Shown piece by piece: positions 1 through 8,614 of a stretch of DNA of 14,156 nucleotides. The stretch is from CAZBWE01 sp964581905 (lineage in GTDB: Bacteria > Planctomycetota > Phycisphaerae > Sedimentisphaerales > Anaerobacaceae), in assembly GCA_964581905.1 (NCBI GenBank), contig CAZOQJ010000057.1, forward strand, positions 1 through 14,156, in the 5' to 3' direction. Below the pieces are notes generated by a model, which saw nothing but the letters and a program-made list of their open reading frames with translations, was not told where the DNA came from and made no database searches. The translations under genes were made by a program, and so were the position numbers. How positions within the stretch are numbered: the first letter of the stretch is position 1; each line of letters opens with the position of its first letter.

Positions 1-154
1 CTATTGTTATACAAAGAACTACGCTTGTCCGCCGAAGCCTCGGCGAAGGCGGAAACAATGAAAAACAAACCCAAACAAAGCCAAACAAACCCAACCTGTA
101 GTGAGCTTGCCTGCACTGAGCTTGTCGAAGTATCGAACCTATTTGGAGCACAGA
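1..154. repeat. Extragenic repeat-like segment
   Basis: I see no gene here. Three kinds of small repeat lie close together. At 28-53 TCCGCC and GGCGGA face each other, and inside them GCCGA (31-35) faces TCGGC (40-44), so two alternative hairpins share the same bases. At 61-96 an A/C-rich run repeats with a 10-bp period (units at 61, 71 and 81). At 102-134 the word TGAGCTTG occurs twice, the second time followed by TCGAAG. Segments like this are typical of dispersed extragenic repeats in environmental genomes; copy number elsewhere cannot be judged from one window. Confidence 0.45.
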
Positions 155-223
155 ATACGCCATAGGCGTATAAAATCGTTTGCCAATATATAATGACCAG
201 GTTATACTTAAACGTTTGGCAAA
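155..223 (+). promoter_or_regulatory. Candidate promoter with two dyads ahead of GH43
   Basis: A perfect -10 box TATAAT lies at 189-194. The position 17 bp upstream (166-171) has no TTGACA match. Instead it lies within a perfect 7-3-7 inverted repeat, ATACGCC at 155-161 and GGCGTAT at 165-171. A second perfect 8-bp inverted pair, TTTGCCAA (179-186) and TTGGCAAA (216-223), flanks the -10 box with centres 37 bp apart. This arrangement suits control by DNA-binding dimers, with the first dyad on the -35 position and the second bracketing the start site. Transcription from here would give a leader of about 115 bases before the GH43 start. The function is inferred from layout only. Confidence 0.4.
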
Positions 224-228
224 ACAGA

Positions 229-250
229 GCCACGACCGTAAGGGAGTGGT
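229..250. repeat. Small imperfect hairpin in the GH43 leader
   Basis: CCAC (230-233) faces GTGG (246-249) around a 12-base loop. The segment resembles a short dispersed extragenic hairpin. Its place in the presumed leader of the GH43 gene could also give it an effect on the mRNA, but nothing more can be shown. Confidence 0.25.
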
Positions 251-315
251 TATTGCTTTTGCGGTTATCCAAGTAGTTACTGCACAGCACATACACTTTT
301 TATGATTGGTATAAC

Positions 316-1962
316 ATGAACAAGATAAAAAACCCGATTTTGCCGGGCTTTAATCCAGACCCTTCCATAGTCCGCGTCGATGACGACTATTACATCGCAA
401 CCAGTACTTTTGAGTGGTTCCCAGGCGTGCAAATCCATCATTCGAAAGACCTTGTCCACTGGCGATTGCTGACGCATCCGCTTACCCGTGTTAGCCAGCT
501 TGACTTGAGGGGCAATATATCATCCGGTGGTGTATGGGCTCCGTGTCTGAGCTACTGCGATGGTTCGTTTTATCTGATTTACTCGAATGTCAGGTCATAT
601 AAAGGCGTTTTTAAGGATGTTCATAATTATTTAGTGACGGCTGAAAATATTAAGGGACCCTGGTCCGAGCCCATATTTCTTAATTCGAGCGGTTTTGACC
701 CTTCGCTGTTCCATGATACAGATGGAAAGAAATGGCTGGTAAATATGCTGTGGGACCATCGCAAGGCAAAAGTGATTGAGCAGTCAAACCCGGATGACGG
801 GGCTAACGAAGATGAACATGCGTCCATAAGAGGATGCTTCGCTGGTATATTAATCCAGGAGTATTGCCCGAAGAGCAAGCAGCTTATTGGCCCGGTAAGA
901 AACATATATAAGGGAACGGAAATCGGCCTTGTTGAAGGCCCGCATATATACAAAAAAAATGGTTATTATTATCTTATGACGGCGGAGGGCGGAACATTCT
1001 ATAAACATGCGGAAACAATGGCCAGGTCCAAAAATCTTTTTGGTCCTTATGAGCTTGACCCTTCGAATCCTATATTGACTTCAGCGGAAAAGCCGGAGCT
1101 TGAATTACAAAAAGCAGGACATGCGAGTCTGGTTGAAACACAAAATGGCCAATGGTATATGGTCCATCTTTGCGGCCGACCACTCAAAAGTGATACCGAG
1201 CCCAAGCTGCGATGTATGCTCGGAAGAGAAACTGCTATCCAAAGGTGTTACTGGACTGATGACGAATGGCTGAGAGTCGAAGGAGGTAACGCTCCATCGC
1301 TTTATTGCGAAGCGCCGGATTTGCCGGAGCATGAATTTGCGCCCGAACCGGTTCGGGACGACTTTGATTGCGATGAGCTTGGCGTCCATTTCAGTACCCT
1401 GCGCGTCCCGGCAGGGACAAGCTGGCTGAGCTTAAAGGAACGACCGGGCTGTTTGCGCCTGAAGGGAAGAGAATCTCTCGCCTCGCTTCACGAGCAGAGC
1501 TTGGTTGCGCGAAGGCTTACGTCATTTAAATACCAGGTGACAACATATGTTGAGTTTGAGCCGGAGAGCTTCCAGCAGATGGCCGGACTGGTCTGCTTTT
1601 ATGACGTTCAAAACTACTTCTATCTGCGCATCAGTCTCGATGAAAAACTCGGTAAGCATTTAGGTATTGTCGCCTGTGACAACGGTTCTTATGAGGAACT
1701 CACCGAACACGAAGTCCAGTTAGGTAATCAGGCCGGGTGTTTCTTAAGAATGGATTTAGATAATGGCAACCTGCAGTTTTCATACAGTCTCGACGAGAAG
1801 GACGGGAAAAAGATAGGCCCATCACTTGACGCAACACGGCTTAGCGATGAGTACTGCAAAGATGGTTGTTTTACTGGCACATTCGTGGGTATCTGCTGTC
1901 AGGATATCTCCGGAGCACGTAAACAAGCGGACTTTGATTTCTTCGAATATAAAGAACTGTAA
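316..1962 (+). CDS. xynB: GH43 beta-xylosidase / alpha-L-arabinofuranosidase
   Basis: Predicted to release xylose, or arabinose, from the non-reducing ends of xylo-oligosaccharides with inversion. The five-bladed propeller occupies about residues 6-320. The opening motif NPDPSI places Asp15 as general base; Asp128 in GFDPS is the pKa-tuning residue and Glu207 in VEGPH the general acid. Residues 15 and 128 match the numbering I recall for the bacterial XynB3/SXA-type enzymes. Glu207 is about 20 residues later because of an acidic insertion after WDHR (bases 763-837). A C-terminal beta-sandwich of the GH43 C2 type fills about residues 345-548, the usual two-domain length. There is no signal peptide, so action in the cytoplasm on imported oligosaccharides is likely. 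No Shine-Dalgarno site precedes the ATG, but the start fits the family's N-terminus. The family assignment is firm; xylosidase versus arabinofuranosidase is not decided. Confidence 0.93.
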   Translation: MNKIKNPILPGFNPDPSIVRVDDDYYIATSTFEWFPGVQIHHSKDLVHWRLLTHPLTRVSQLDLRGNISSGGVWAPCLSYCDGSFYLIYSNVRSYKGVFKDVHNYLVTAENIKGPWSEPIFLNSSGFDPSLFHDTDGKKWLVNMLWDHRKAKVIEQSNPDDGANEDEHASIRGCFAGILIQEYCPKSKQLIGPVRNIYKGTEIGLVEGPHIYKKNGYYYLMTAEGGTFYKHAETMARSKNLFGPYELDPSNPILTSAEKPELELQKAGHASLVETQNGQWYMVHLCGRPLKSDTEPKLRCMLGRETAIQRCYWTDDEWLRVEGGNAPSLYCEAPDLPEHEFAPEPVRDDFDCDELGVHFSTLRVPAGTSWLSLKERPGCLRLKGRESLASLHEQSLVARRLTSFKYQVTTYVEFEPESFQQMAGLVCFYDVQNYFYLRISLDEKLGKHLGIVACDNGSYEELTEHEVQLGNQAGCFLRMDLDNGNLQFSYSLDEKDGKKIGPSLDATRLSDEYCKDGCFTGTFVGICCQDISGARKQADFDFFEYKEL

Positions 1963-2165
1963 CAATCAGGGTCCCGGTTCTTTCAGCATCGGGTCTCAAA
2001 TACGGCCCTTAATCTTCCTTAGAGGTGCGCAAATTCCTCCCAATTCCGGCCGAAGACTTTAGCGCTGCGGACTAAGCACTGAAATACATTTTGTCTGAAA
2101 CGACAGCAGACTAACACTAAAATGACACTTTTGGCTGTTTTTGTGAGCTTCTTTGGAAAACGGTA

Positions 2166-2195
2166 TTGACAACTAATGGTGGAAGCGATTATCCT
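2166..2195 (+). promoter_or_regulatory. Promoter of the tRNA gene
   Basis: A perfect -35 box TTGACA (2166-2171) is followed after 18 bp by TATCCT (2190-2195), which has 4 of 6 bases of the -10 consensus. The expected start falls about 15 bases before the tRNA 5' end at 2218, a normal distance for a short tRNA leader. Confidence 0.6.
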
Positions 2196-2217
2196 AAAAG
2201 CACTTAAAGGGTTTTGC

Positions 2218-2289
2218 GGGCTCGTAGCTCAGCGGTAGAGCAGTGGACTCATAATCCATTGGTCCAAGGTTCAAATCCTTGCGGGCCCA
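2218..2289 (+). tRNA. tRNA with CAT anticodon (Met, or Ile2)
   Basis: A full cloverleaf can be folded by eye. The acceptor stem is 2218-2224 with 2282-2288 (seven pairs, one T-G). The D arm is GCTC/GAGC at 2227-2241. The anticodon stem is 2243-2247 with 2255-2259 and holds loop CTCATAA, with anticodon CAT at 2250-2252. The variable loop is 2260-2264. The T arm is CAAGG/CCTTG with loop TTCAAAT, and the discriminator is A2289. CCA is not encoded. The regular paired acceptor end argues against an initiator tRNA. A CAT anticodon can belong to elongator Met or to Ile2, whose C34 is changed to lysidine; sequence alone does not separate them here. The gene sits between the GH43 and GH2 genes and has its own promoter. 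Confidence 0.93.
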
Positions 2290-2377
2290 TTTGTAATCCT
2301 CTCTTAGGCAGGTAGTTAGGGGTTTTGCTAATCCACGCTTTGATGTTAAGAAGGCCGTTGCACAACCCAAAAAACTG

Positions 2378-2407
2378 TTGCGTTCTGGCGGCAAAATAGG
2401 TTATGAT
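2378..2407 (+). promoter_or_regulatory. Possible promoter ahead of the GH2 gene
   Basis: TTGCGT (2378-2383) and TATGAT (2402-2407) are 18 bp apart, matching 3 of 6 and 5 of 6 consensus bases. It lies about 90 bases before the chosen GH2 start in the 208-bp gap after the tRNA. No convincing terminator for the tRNA is visible in that gap. The weak -35 keeps this tentative. Confidence 0.25.
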
Positions 2408-2497
2408 AGACCCATTCGTCTGACGCAGGTGTGTGTATACTTGCACCACGAAAATTCACAAAAAAAAGCATATATTACTATTGCAAGGAATAGTCAC

Positions 2498-5416
2498 ATG
2501 AAAAAACTATTGCAGATTTTCCTGTTTTTATCAGTAATAGGCTCGCAGGTTTTCGTACAATCCCTGGCTCGGGCAGAACAGTCTGCGGCCGCATCCCCCG
2601 GCCGCGAGCGGCTGCTGATGGATTTCGGCTGGCGTTTCGCCTTTGGTCACGCATACGATACAGACAAAGATTTCAATCATGCAACCGGCTTTTTTTCCTA
2701 CTTCGCCAAAGCCGGCTATGGAGATGGCCCTGCATCGGCAAATTTCGACGACCGTGCCTGGCGGATTCTAAATCTTCCTCACGATTGGGCGATTGAGGTG
2801 CCCTTCGCCAGCAATGGCAGCCACAGTCACGGTTATAAAGCAGTCGGCAGAAAATTCCCCGAAACCAGCGTTGGCTGGTACAGAAAATCCTTTTCAATTT
2901 CCAAGTCTGATTTAGGCCGGCGCATCGGTGTTGAATTTGACGGTGTTTTCCGCGACTCAATCGTGTGGGTCAACGGCCATTACCTGGGTCACGAACCCAG
3001 CGGTTACAGCGGTTTCCGCTATGACATAACAGACCATCTGAATTATGGCGGCAATAACGTCATTGCAGTTCGCGTTGATGCTACAATGGAAGAAGGCTGG
3101 TTTTACGAAGGCGCCGGCATCTATCGTCATGTTTGGCTGACCAAAACAGCACCATTGCACGTCGCGCCTTATGGCACGTTCGTCTCATCCGATGTCAAAG
3201 GCAATACTGCCAATGTTACCGCGCGGGCGACCGTCATCAACGAAGGAATGACCAAAGCCAAGTTTGATATTATTCAGAGCATTGTCGATGCTGGCGGCAA
3301 ATCTGTTGCTACCAGACGGGTGAAAAAGCTATCCCTTAAGCCTGGTGATAACGATGAATTTTCCTGCGTGATTAAAGTTAAGAAACCAGTGCTCTGGTCG
3401 CTTGAGTCACCCTATTTGTACAAGCTCATCACCGAGGTTCGCTCAGCAGGTACCGTTGTCGATAGTTACCAGACCACCTTTGGTATCCGTACAGTTCGTT
3501 TTGACCCTAACGAAGGATTTTTCCTTAATGGTAAGCATGTAAAACTCAAGGGCACAAATAATCACCAGGACCATGCCGGTGTCGGCGTTGCAGTACCTGA
3601 TGCGCTGCAGGAATTCCGAATCGCACGCCTGAAGGAAATGGGCAGCAATGCATACCGATGTTCGCACAATCCGCCTACACCGGAACTGCTCGACGCCTGT
3701 GACCGTCTGGGGATGCTCGTAATTGATGAGAACCGCTTGATGGGAACTACGCCGGAGCTGCTCGACCAGCTCAAAAGGTTGATATTACGCGATAGAAACC
3801 ACCCCAGTGTCATCATCTGGTCATTGGGCAATGAGGAATGGGCCTTTGAGGGCAATATTACCGGCGAGCGTATCGCCGCAACGATGCAGGCATTTGCAAA
3901 ACGTCTCGACCCGACCCGGCGCACAACAGTGGCAATCAGTGGCGGCTGGGGACAGGGTATCTCCAGGGTCATCGACGTGATGGGATATAACTACATAAGT
4001 CACGGCAGCACCGATGAACAACACGCCAAGTTTCCCAATCAGCCGGGTATTGGTACCGAGGAAACAACCACTCAGGGAACACGCGGCATTTACTTCGATG
4101 ACAGACCCAATGCACACATGGCACCTCTCCACAAAAAAGGGTCGACAGGCGGAGATATCGAGGTTGGGTGGAAGCACTATGCTGCTCGGCCTTACCTTGC
4201 CGGTTTGTTCTATTGGACGGGTTTCGACTATCGCGGCGAAGCTAATCCCTTTGGTTGGCCTCAGGTAAGTTCACAATGCGGCATCATTGACCTCTGTGGT
4301 TTTCCCAAAGACTGCTTTTATTATCTTAAATCGTGTTGGACGGATGAAACGGTGCTCCATGTATTTCCCCACTGGAACTGGAAGGGTAAAGAAGACCAGG
4401 AATTTGACGTCTGGGCTTACAGCAATTGCGATGAAGTTGAGCTTTTCCTCAACGATAAAAGCGTCGGCAGGAAAAAAATGGAGAAAAACTCGCATCTGCA
4501 ATGGAAAGTAAAGTATCAGCCCGGCACAGTTCTGGCGCGAGGATACAAAAACGGTAAAGAAGTTGCTACCCATAGCATCGAGACTACCGGAGAACCGGCT
4601 GCCATCCAGCTGACTGCCCACCGCGCAGTCATCAAAGCCGATGGCGAAGATGTTTCGGTAATCACAGTACAGGTCAACGACTCAAAGGAACGATGTGTGG
4701 CCACCGCAAACAATGAGATTATTTTTGCTATCGAAGGACCGGGCAGAATCATCGGAGTGGGTAACGGTGACCCTTCGTCACATGAGCCTGATAAGTATAT
4801 TGAAAGTGTCAGCCAGGTACGAATTGAAAACTTGAAGATGCAAACAGTGGATGGCACGGAGGACCGTCCAGAGGTGGCCTTTGATTTTAATGACTCAAAC
4901 TGGCAGGCATTCAAACAGCCGAGTGAGTATAATAAAGAAGCTAAAGGTCCTGCGAAGGTGATTGTGATTCGCGGCGTATTCAATTTGCAGGAATTTGCTG
5001 ATGATACAAAAATAACACTGCTGACAAAAAGTTTGGCTGAGGGGCAAGCGATTTATGTAAATGGACATCGTATTGCGCAAGACATCAAGCGTGATGCTCC
5101 TGGTCAGAAATACACGCTCGACCATGCCATTCTCCGACCTGGAAAAAACATCTATGCTGTTATTGGGACTCAATTAGCCAAAAAGAGCCAGTGGGAAAAT
5201 CTTAATACAGACCCGGGCGTTATTCAGGTTATCGTGCCTATACCCACGTGGAAACGCAGTGTCTTTAATGGTCTGGCGCAAGTAATCGTGCAGTCTGCCC
5301 GGCAGTCGGGAGAAGTCACGCTCAAGGCCAGCTCACCGGGTTTGTCGTCAAACGTGACTCGACTCCAAGCGCAGCCTACGGCTTTGCGTCCTGCGGTTCC
5401 AGCGTCACAACAGTAA
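2498..5416 (+). CDS. Secreted GH2 beta-galactosidase-like glycosidase
   Basis: A retaining glycoside hydrolase of family 2, most like bacterial beta-galactosidases that act on plant or algal side chains. I choose ATG 2498 rather than an in-frame ATG at 2378. It follows AAGGA (2485-2489) at 8-base spacing and begins a signal peptide, MKKLLQIFLFLSV to about residue 26. In order come a sugar-binding jelly roll (about 32-220), an Ig-like domain, a TIM barrel (about 325-620), a DUF4982-like beta-sandwich and a final Ig-like domain. Family landmarks are HNPPTPELLDACD, acid/base Glu446 in WSLGNEE, and nucleophile Glu521 (or Glu522) in GTEETT; the spacing of 75-76 matches LacZ Glu461/Glu537. About residues 775-915 form an extra beta-rich segment inserted into the last domain. 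The 972-residue length is usual for this type. The periplasm or exterior is the likely site. Substrate (galactoside or other) is inferred. Confidence 0.92.
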   Translation: MKKLLQIFLFLSVIGSQVFVQSLARAEQSAAASPGRERLLMDFGWRFAFGHAYDTDKDFNHATGFFSYFAKAGYGDGPASANFDDRAWRILNLPHDWAIEVPFASNGSHSHGYKAVGRKFPETSVGWYRKSFSISKSDLGRRIGVEFDGVFRDSIVWVNGHYLGHEPSGYSGFRYDITDHLNYGGNNVIAVRVDATMEEGWFYEGAGIYRHVWLTKTAPLHVAPYGTFVSSDVKGNTANVTARATVINEGMTKAKFDIIQSIVDAGGKSVATRRVKKLSLKPGDNDEFSCVIKVKKPVLWSLESPYLYKLITEVRSAGTVVDSYQTTFGIRTVRFDPNEGFFLNGKHVKLKGTNNHQDHAGVGVAVPDALQEFRIARLKEMGSNAYRCSHNPPTPELLDACDRLGMLVIDENRLMGTTPELLDQLKRLILRDRNHPSVIIWSLGNEEWAFEGNITGERIAATMQAFAKRLDPTRRTTVAISGGWGQGISRVIDVMGYNYISHGSTDEQHAKFPNQPGIGTEETTTQGTRGIYFDDRPNAHMAPLHKKGSTGGDIEVGWKHYAARPYLAGLFYWTGFDYRGEANPFGWPQVSSQCGIIDLCGFPKDCFYYLKSCWTDETVLHVFPHWNWKGKEDQEFDVWAYSNCDEVELFLNDKSVGRKKMEKNSHLQWKVKYQPGTVLARGYKNGKEVATHSIETTGEPAAIQLTAHRAVIKADGEDVSVITVQVNDSKERCVATANNEIIFAIEGPGRIIGVGNGDPSSHEPDKYIESVSQVRIENLKMQTVDGTEDRPEVAFDFNDSNWQAFKQPSEYNKEAKGPAKVIVIRGVFNLQEFADDTKITLLTKSLAEGQAIYVNGHRIAQDIKRDAPGQKYTLDHAILRPGKNIYAVIGTQLAKKSQWENLNTDPGVIQVIVPIPTWKRSVFNGLAQVIVQSARQSGEVTLKASSPGLSSNVTRLQAQPTALRPAVPASQQ

Positions 5417-5443
5417 ACATCCAGACCAACGTGAGTGTAACTC

Positions 5444-7618
5444 ATGAAATCGAAATCGTATTTGTTGTCGGGAGCGTGTCTTTTCCTCGCCATTACCATG
5501 CGGGTTTCTGGACAGACCCCGTATCCATTCCAGGACCCCAACCTGCCGATTGAAGAGCGGGTCAACAACGTCGTCTCGCTGATGACACTGGAAGAGAAGG
5601 TTGCGTTTCTCAGTTCCCGTCCGGGTGTGCCGCGGCTTGGCATCCAAAACATGGGCCACTGCGAAGGGCTTCACGGTATGGCGCAAGGCGGCCCGAGCAA
5701 TTGGGGAAAACGCAATCCTCATCCCACGACGATTTTTCCCCAGGCTTATGGTATGGGCGAAACATGGGATACCGAACTCATGCAGCAGGCCGGGGCGGTC
5801 GAAGGCTACGAAGTTCGCTACATGGTTCAGAACGAGAAACTCCGCAGGGGCAGTCTGATTGTGCGAGCGCCCAACGCCGATATGGGCCGCGACCCGCGAT
5901 GGGGCCGGACTGAGGAATGCTACGGCGAAGACCCATTCTTCAACGGAACCATGGCCGCAGCCTTCATCAAGGGATTACAGGGAGACCACCCTAAATATTG
6001 GCTCACCGCCTCGCTATTGAAACATTTCCTGGCGAACAGCAATGAGGACGACCGAGCCATGACGTCCTCGGATTTCGACGAACGGCTCTTCCGCGAGTAC
6101 TACTCGATGCCTTTCCGCATGGGCTTTGAAGAAGGCGGGGCGTGCTGCTTTATGACGGCCTACAACCTGTACAACAGTATCCCGTGCACCGTGCATCCGG
6201 TCATCAACGAAGTGGTCATCAAGGAGTGGGGTGTGGACGGCATCATCTGTACCGACGGCGGCGCTTTCACCAAGCTTTTCGAATCGCAGCAGTACTATCC
6301 GGACGCCAGCCAGGCCGCCGCCGGAGCGGTCAAGGCGGGCATCAATCAATTTTTGGATAGAGGGTTTTCCTCCGGCGTCACCGCAGCGCTGGATGAGAAT
6401 CGCCTGGCCGAAGCGGACATCGATAAGGTCATCAAAGGTACGCTGCGGGTCTTCATCCGGCTCGGCTTGTTAGACCCAAACAACAACGTTCCTTACGCCG
6501 GCATCGGCGCGGCGGACGAACCGGAGCCCTGGACGACGGACAAGCATAAAGCTCTCGCAAGGCTTGTGACGCAGAAATCCATAGTGTTGTTGAAAAACTC
6601 TAAGAAGCTGCTGCCGCTCGGCCGGACGAAGCTAAAGTCTATCGCGGTCGTCGGCCCACGAGCCGATGAGGTCCTGCTCGACTGGTACAGCGGCACGCCG
6701 CCTTACACCGTAACGCCGCTGCAAGGCATCAAGGACAAAGTCGGCCCGAACGTCACGGTGACCTGTACAACAGATAGCAACGAGGCCGCCAAAGTCGCGC
6801 GTTTGGCAGATGTAGCCATCGTTTGCGTGGGCAACAATCCTATTGGTGTTCCAGACGGCGAATGGGCAAAGGTCTCCGTGCCCAGCGAAGGCCGGGAGTC
6901 GGTGGACCGCAAATCCATCACGCTGGAGGACGAGGAATTAATCAAACAGGTGTACATAGCCAATCACAAGACCGTTGTGGTGCTGCTCTCCAGTTTTCCG
7001 TATGCCATCAACTGGACCCAGAAGCATGTGTCTGCCATCCTGCACATGACACACAACAGTCAGGAGCACGGCCATGCACTGGCTGACGTGCTGTTCGGTG
7101 ACTACAACCCGGCGGGCCGTCTGGTACAGACGTGGCCGAAGTCGCTCGACCAATTGCCGCCGATGCTGGACTATGACATCCGCCACGGCCGGACGTATAT
7201 GTACTTCAAGGACAAGCCGCTCTACCCGTTCGGCTACGGCCTGAGTTACACAAAGTTCAGGTATTCAAAACTAAGGACCAGCGCCCGTACCCTGCCGGGC
7301 AATGGCTCTATCATTGTCAGTGTGGACGTGACAAACAAAGGCAAGCTGGCCGGTGACGAGGTCGTTCAACTTTACGTCAGGCACCTCAAGTCCAAGGTGG
7401 AACGTCCTTTGCAGGAATTGAGGGGATTCCGGCGGATTACCCTCCAGCCCGGCGAGCGTAAGACCATTGAGATACCATTGCAGGCGAGTTCCCTGGCTTA
7501 CTGGGACGTGGACAGGCACGCCTTCGTTGTGGAGGCAGGGAAGGTCGAGCTCCGGGTGGGCGGTTCTTCCGCGGACATCCGCCTGAAGCGAACCATTAAT
7601 GTTAAAAATATTTTGTGA
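5444..7618 (+). CDS. Secreted GH3 beta-glucosidase / beta-xylosidase
   Basis: A retaining family 3 glycosidase expected to remove glucosyl or xylosyl units from the ends of beta-linked oligosaccharides. Residues 1-23 form a signal peptide ending ...VSG before QTP. The N-terminal TIM barrel contains GRDPRWGR (148-155), KHF (193-195) and nucleophile Asp271 in ICTDGG. The alpha/beta sandwich domain (about 370-600) carries the probable acid/base Glu485 in ESVDR. A fibronectin III-like domain begins near residue 608. The length of 724 is normal for three-domain GH3. The ATG lies 27 bp after the GH2 stop with only a weak GAG-type ribosome site, so co-transcription with GH2 is likely. The gene is richer in G+C than GH43 or DUF1080 (37 of 60 bases in 6181-6240 against 29 of 60 in 841-900). 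Glucosidase and xylosidase cannot be told apart here. Confidence 0.93.
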   Translation: MKSKSYLLSGACLFLAITMRVSGQTPYPFQDPNLPIEERVNNVVSLMTLEEKVAFLSSRPGVPRLGIQNMGHCEGLHGMAQGGPSNWGKRNPHPTTIFPQAYGMGETWDTELMQQAGAVEGYEVRYMVQNEKLRRGSLIVRAPNADMGRDPRWGRTEECYGEDPFFNGTMAAAFIKGLQGDHPKYWLTASLLKHFLANSNEDDRAMTSSDFDERLFREYYSMPFRMGFEEGGACCFMTAYNLYNSIPCTVHPVINEVVIKEWGVDGIICTDGGAFTKLFESQQYYPDASQAAAGAVKAGINQFLDRGFSSGVTAALDENRLAEADIDKVIKGTLRVFIRLGLLDPNNNVPYAGIGAADEPEPWTTDKHKALARLVTQKSIVLLKNSKKLLPLGRTKLKSIAVVGPRADEVLLDWYSGTPPYTVTPLQGIKDKVGPNVTVTCTTDSNEAAKVARLADVAIVCVGNNPIGVPDGEWAKVSVPSEGRESVDRKSITLEDEELIKQVYIANHKTVVVLLSSFPYAINWTQKHVSAILHMTHNSQEHGHALADVLFGDYNPAGRLVQTWPKSLDQLPPMLDYDIRHGRTYMYFKDKPLYPFGYGLSYTKFRYSKLRTSARTLPGNGSIIVSVDVTNKGKLAGDEVVQLYVRHLKSKVERPLQELRGFRRITLQPGERKTIEIPLQASSLAYWDVDRHAFVVEAGKVELRVGGSSADIRLKRTINVKNIL

Positions 7619-7770
7619 TTTATTGGTAAAGTATTTTATTATCTATTTTTCTTAATTAAGGGACGGCTACTAAGGACTAAATGGAAGTTTGGGATAAAAG
7701 CCTTATATATGCCGCTCTCTATTTGTATTAAACGACTGTCTTATGATAATTATAAGGAGACTTTTAACAT

Positions 7771-7775
7771 AGGAG
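7771..7775 (+). promoter_or_regulatory. Ribosome binding site of the DUF1080 gene
   Basis: AGGAG ends seven bases before the ATG at 7783. It is clearly stronger than the sites of the GH43 and GH3 genes and fixes this start. Confidence 0.7.
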
Positions 7776-7782
7776 CAGACAC

Positions 7783-8601
7783 ATGAGATATTCAGTTATT
7801 ATCATCAGCTTTGCCTTTTTTATGGTTTTCGTTTCAATAACAACTGCGGCTGACCTTCCACCGGTGAATGACGGCAATGCTCACGGCGACCCGCCGTATT
7901 TGCTGGAAGACGGCTGGAAGCCTCTACTAAACGGAAAAAATCTTGACGGCTGGGAGTATCGAAATCCTGAAAGAGGTGGATGGGATACCACATCAGGAGT
8001 ATTTTGGGGTGGTCATGATAATCCACGCCAGTTAAAAGGTCGACCCGGCCCCGGTGACCGCATTATCAACACCATAACCGATTTTAAACCAACCCCTTCG
8101 GATATCTTCACAACGGAAAAGTTCGGTGATGTAGAATTGTATATAGAGTTTATGATTCCGAGGATGTCCAACTCCGGTGTGTATCTGCATGGGCTGTATG
8201 AGATTCAGATATATGACAGTTTCGGCAGAGAAAAGGCTCGAGTAACAGATACTTGTGGAACCATTTACGATTACGAACGCCGGGTTGGCAAGCGTTATGT
8301 CGGCGGCGTGGCTCCCCGTGTGCGTGCTGAGCATCCTGTGGGACAGTGGCAATCGTTCCATATCTGGTTTCAGGCGCCTCGCTTTGATGATAAAGGCAAA
8401 AAAGTCTCCAATGCCAAGTTTCTCCGGGTGCTCCACAATGGCATATTGATTCACGAGAATGTTGAGAGAAAAGAGCCGACCCGCGCCTGCATGAATATTC
8501 CGGAAGCCGCAACGAATCCTATAATGTTGCAGGGCGACCATGGGCCGGTAGCGTACCGGAACATTTACGTTCGGCCGCTGCGGCCATTTTCCCAGAAATG
8601 A
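7783..8601 (+). CDS. Secreted DUF1080 (3-keto-disaccharide hydrolase family) protein
   Basis: A single-domain protein of the DUF1080 family (Pfam PF06439, now named 3-keto-disaccharide hydrolase), a concanavalin-like beta-sandwich. Studied members cleave glycosides already oxidised to the 3-keto form. Residues 1-22 are a signal peptide ending TTA before ADLPP. The domain begins near residue 43 with the family opening GWKPLLNGKNLDGWE. It continues through MSNSGVYLHGLYEIQIYDS, the most conserved stretch, and ends in AYRNIYVRPL. Length 272 is normal for a one-domain member. It is followed after 13 bp by a Tat-exported Gfo/Idh/MocA oxidoreductase, the enzyme type that makes 3-keto-sugars, which supports a shared envelope pathway. 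A 164-bp A/T-rich gap separates it from GH3, so it may have its own promoter, though none is clear. Family firm; reaction and substrate inferred. Confidence 0.88.
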   Translation: MRYSVIIISFAFFMVFVSITTAADLPPVNDGNAHGDPPYLLEDGWKPLLNGKNLDGWEYRNPERGGWDTTSGVFWGGHDNPRQLKGRPGPGDRIINTITDFKPTPSDIFTTEKFGDVELYIEFMIPRMSNSGVYLHGLYEIQIYDSFGREKARVTDTCGTIYDYERRVGKRYVGGVAPRVRAEHPVGQWQSFHIWFQAPRFDDKGKKVSNAKFLRVLHNGILIHENVERKEPTRACMNIPEAATNPIMLQGDHGPVAYRNIYVRPLRPFSQK

Positions 8602-8614
8602 GGATATAGTTCAA

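Noticed and set aside
210..217. AAACGTTT as a LacI-type operator core
   Set aside because: The symmetry does not extend beyond these 8 bp, while the stronger dyads nearby explain the region better.
2218..2289. The tRNA as an integration site for a mobile island
   Set aside because: I found no second copy of its 3' end in the window and no integrase gene; the cluster could still extend beyond the edges.
5457..5485. Possible lipoprotein signal in the GH3 N-terminus (LSGAC)
   Set aside because: The cysteine is only about residue 12 and hydrophobic residues continue after it, so an ordinary signal peptide fits better.
8573..8585. GGCCG-CTG-CGGCC stem followed by ATTTT at the end of the DUF1080 gene
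   Set aside because: The stem is only 5 bp, the T-run is short, and it lies in coding sequence 30 bases before the next gene of the same operon, so a terminator is unlikely.
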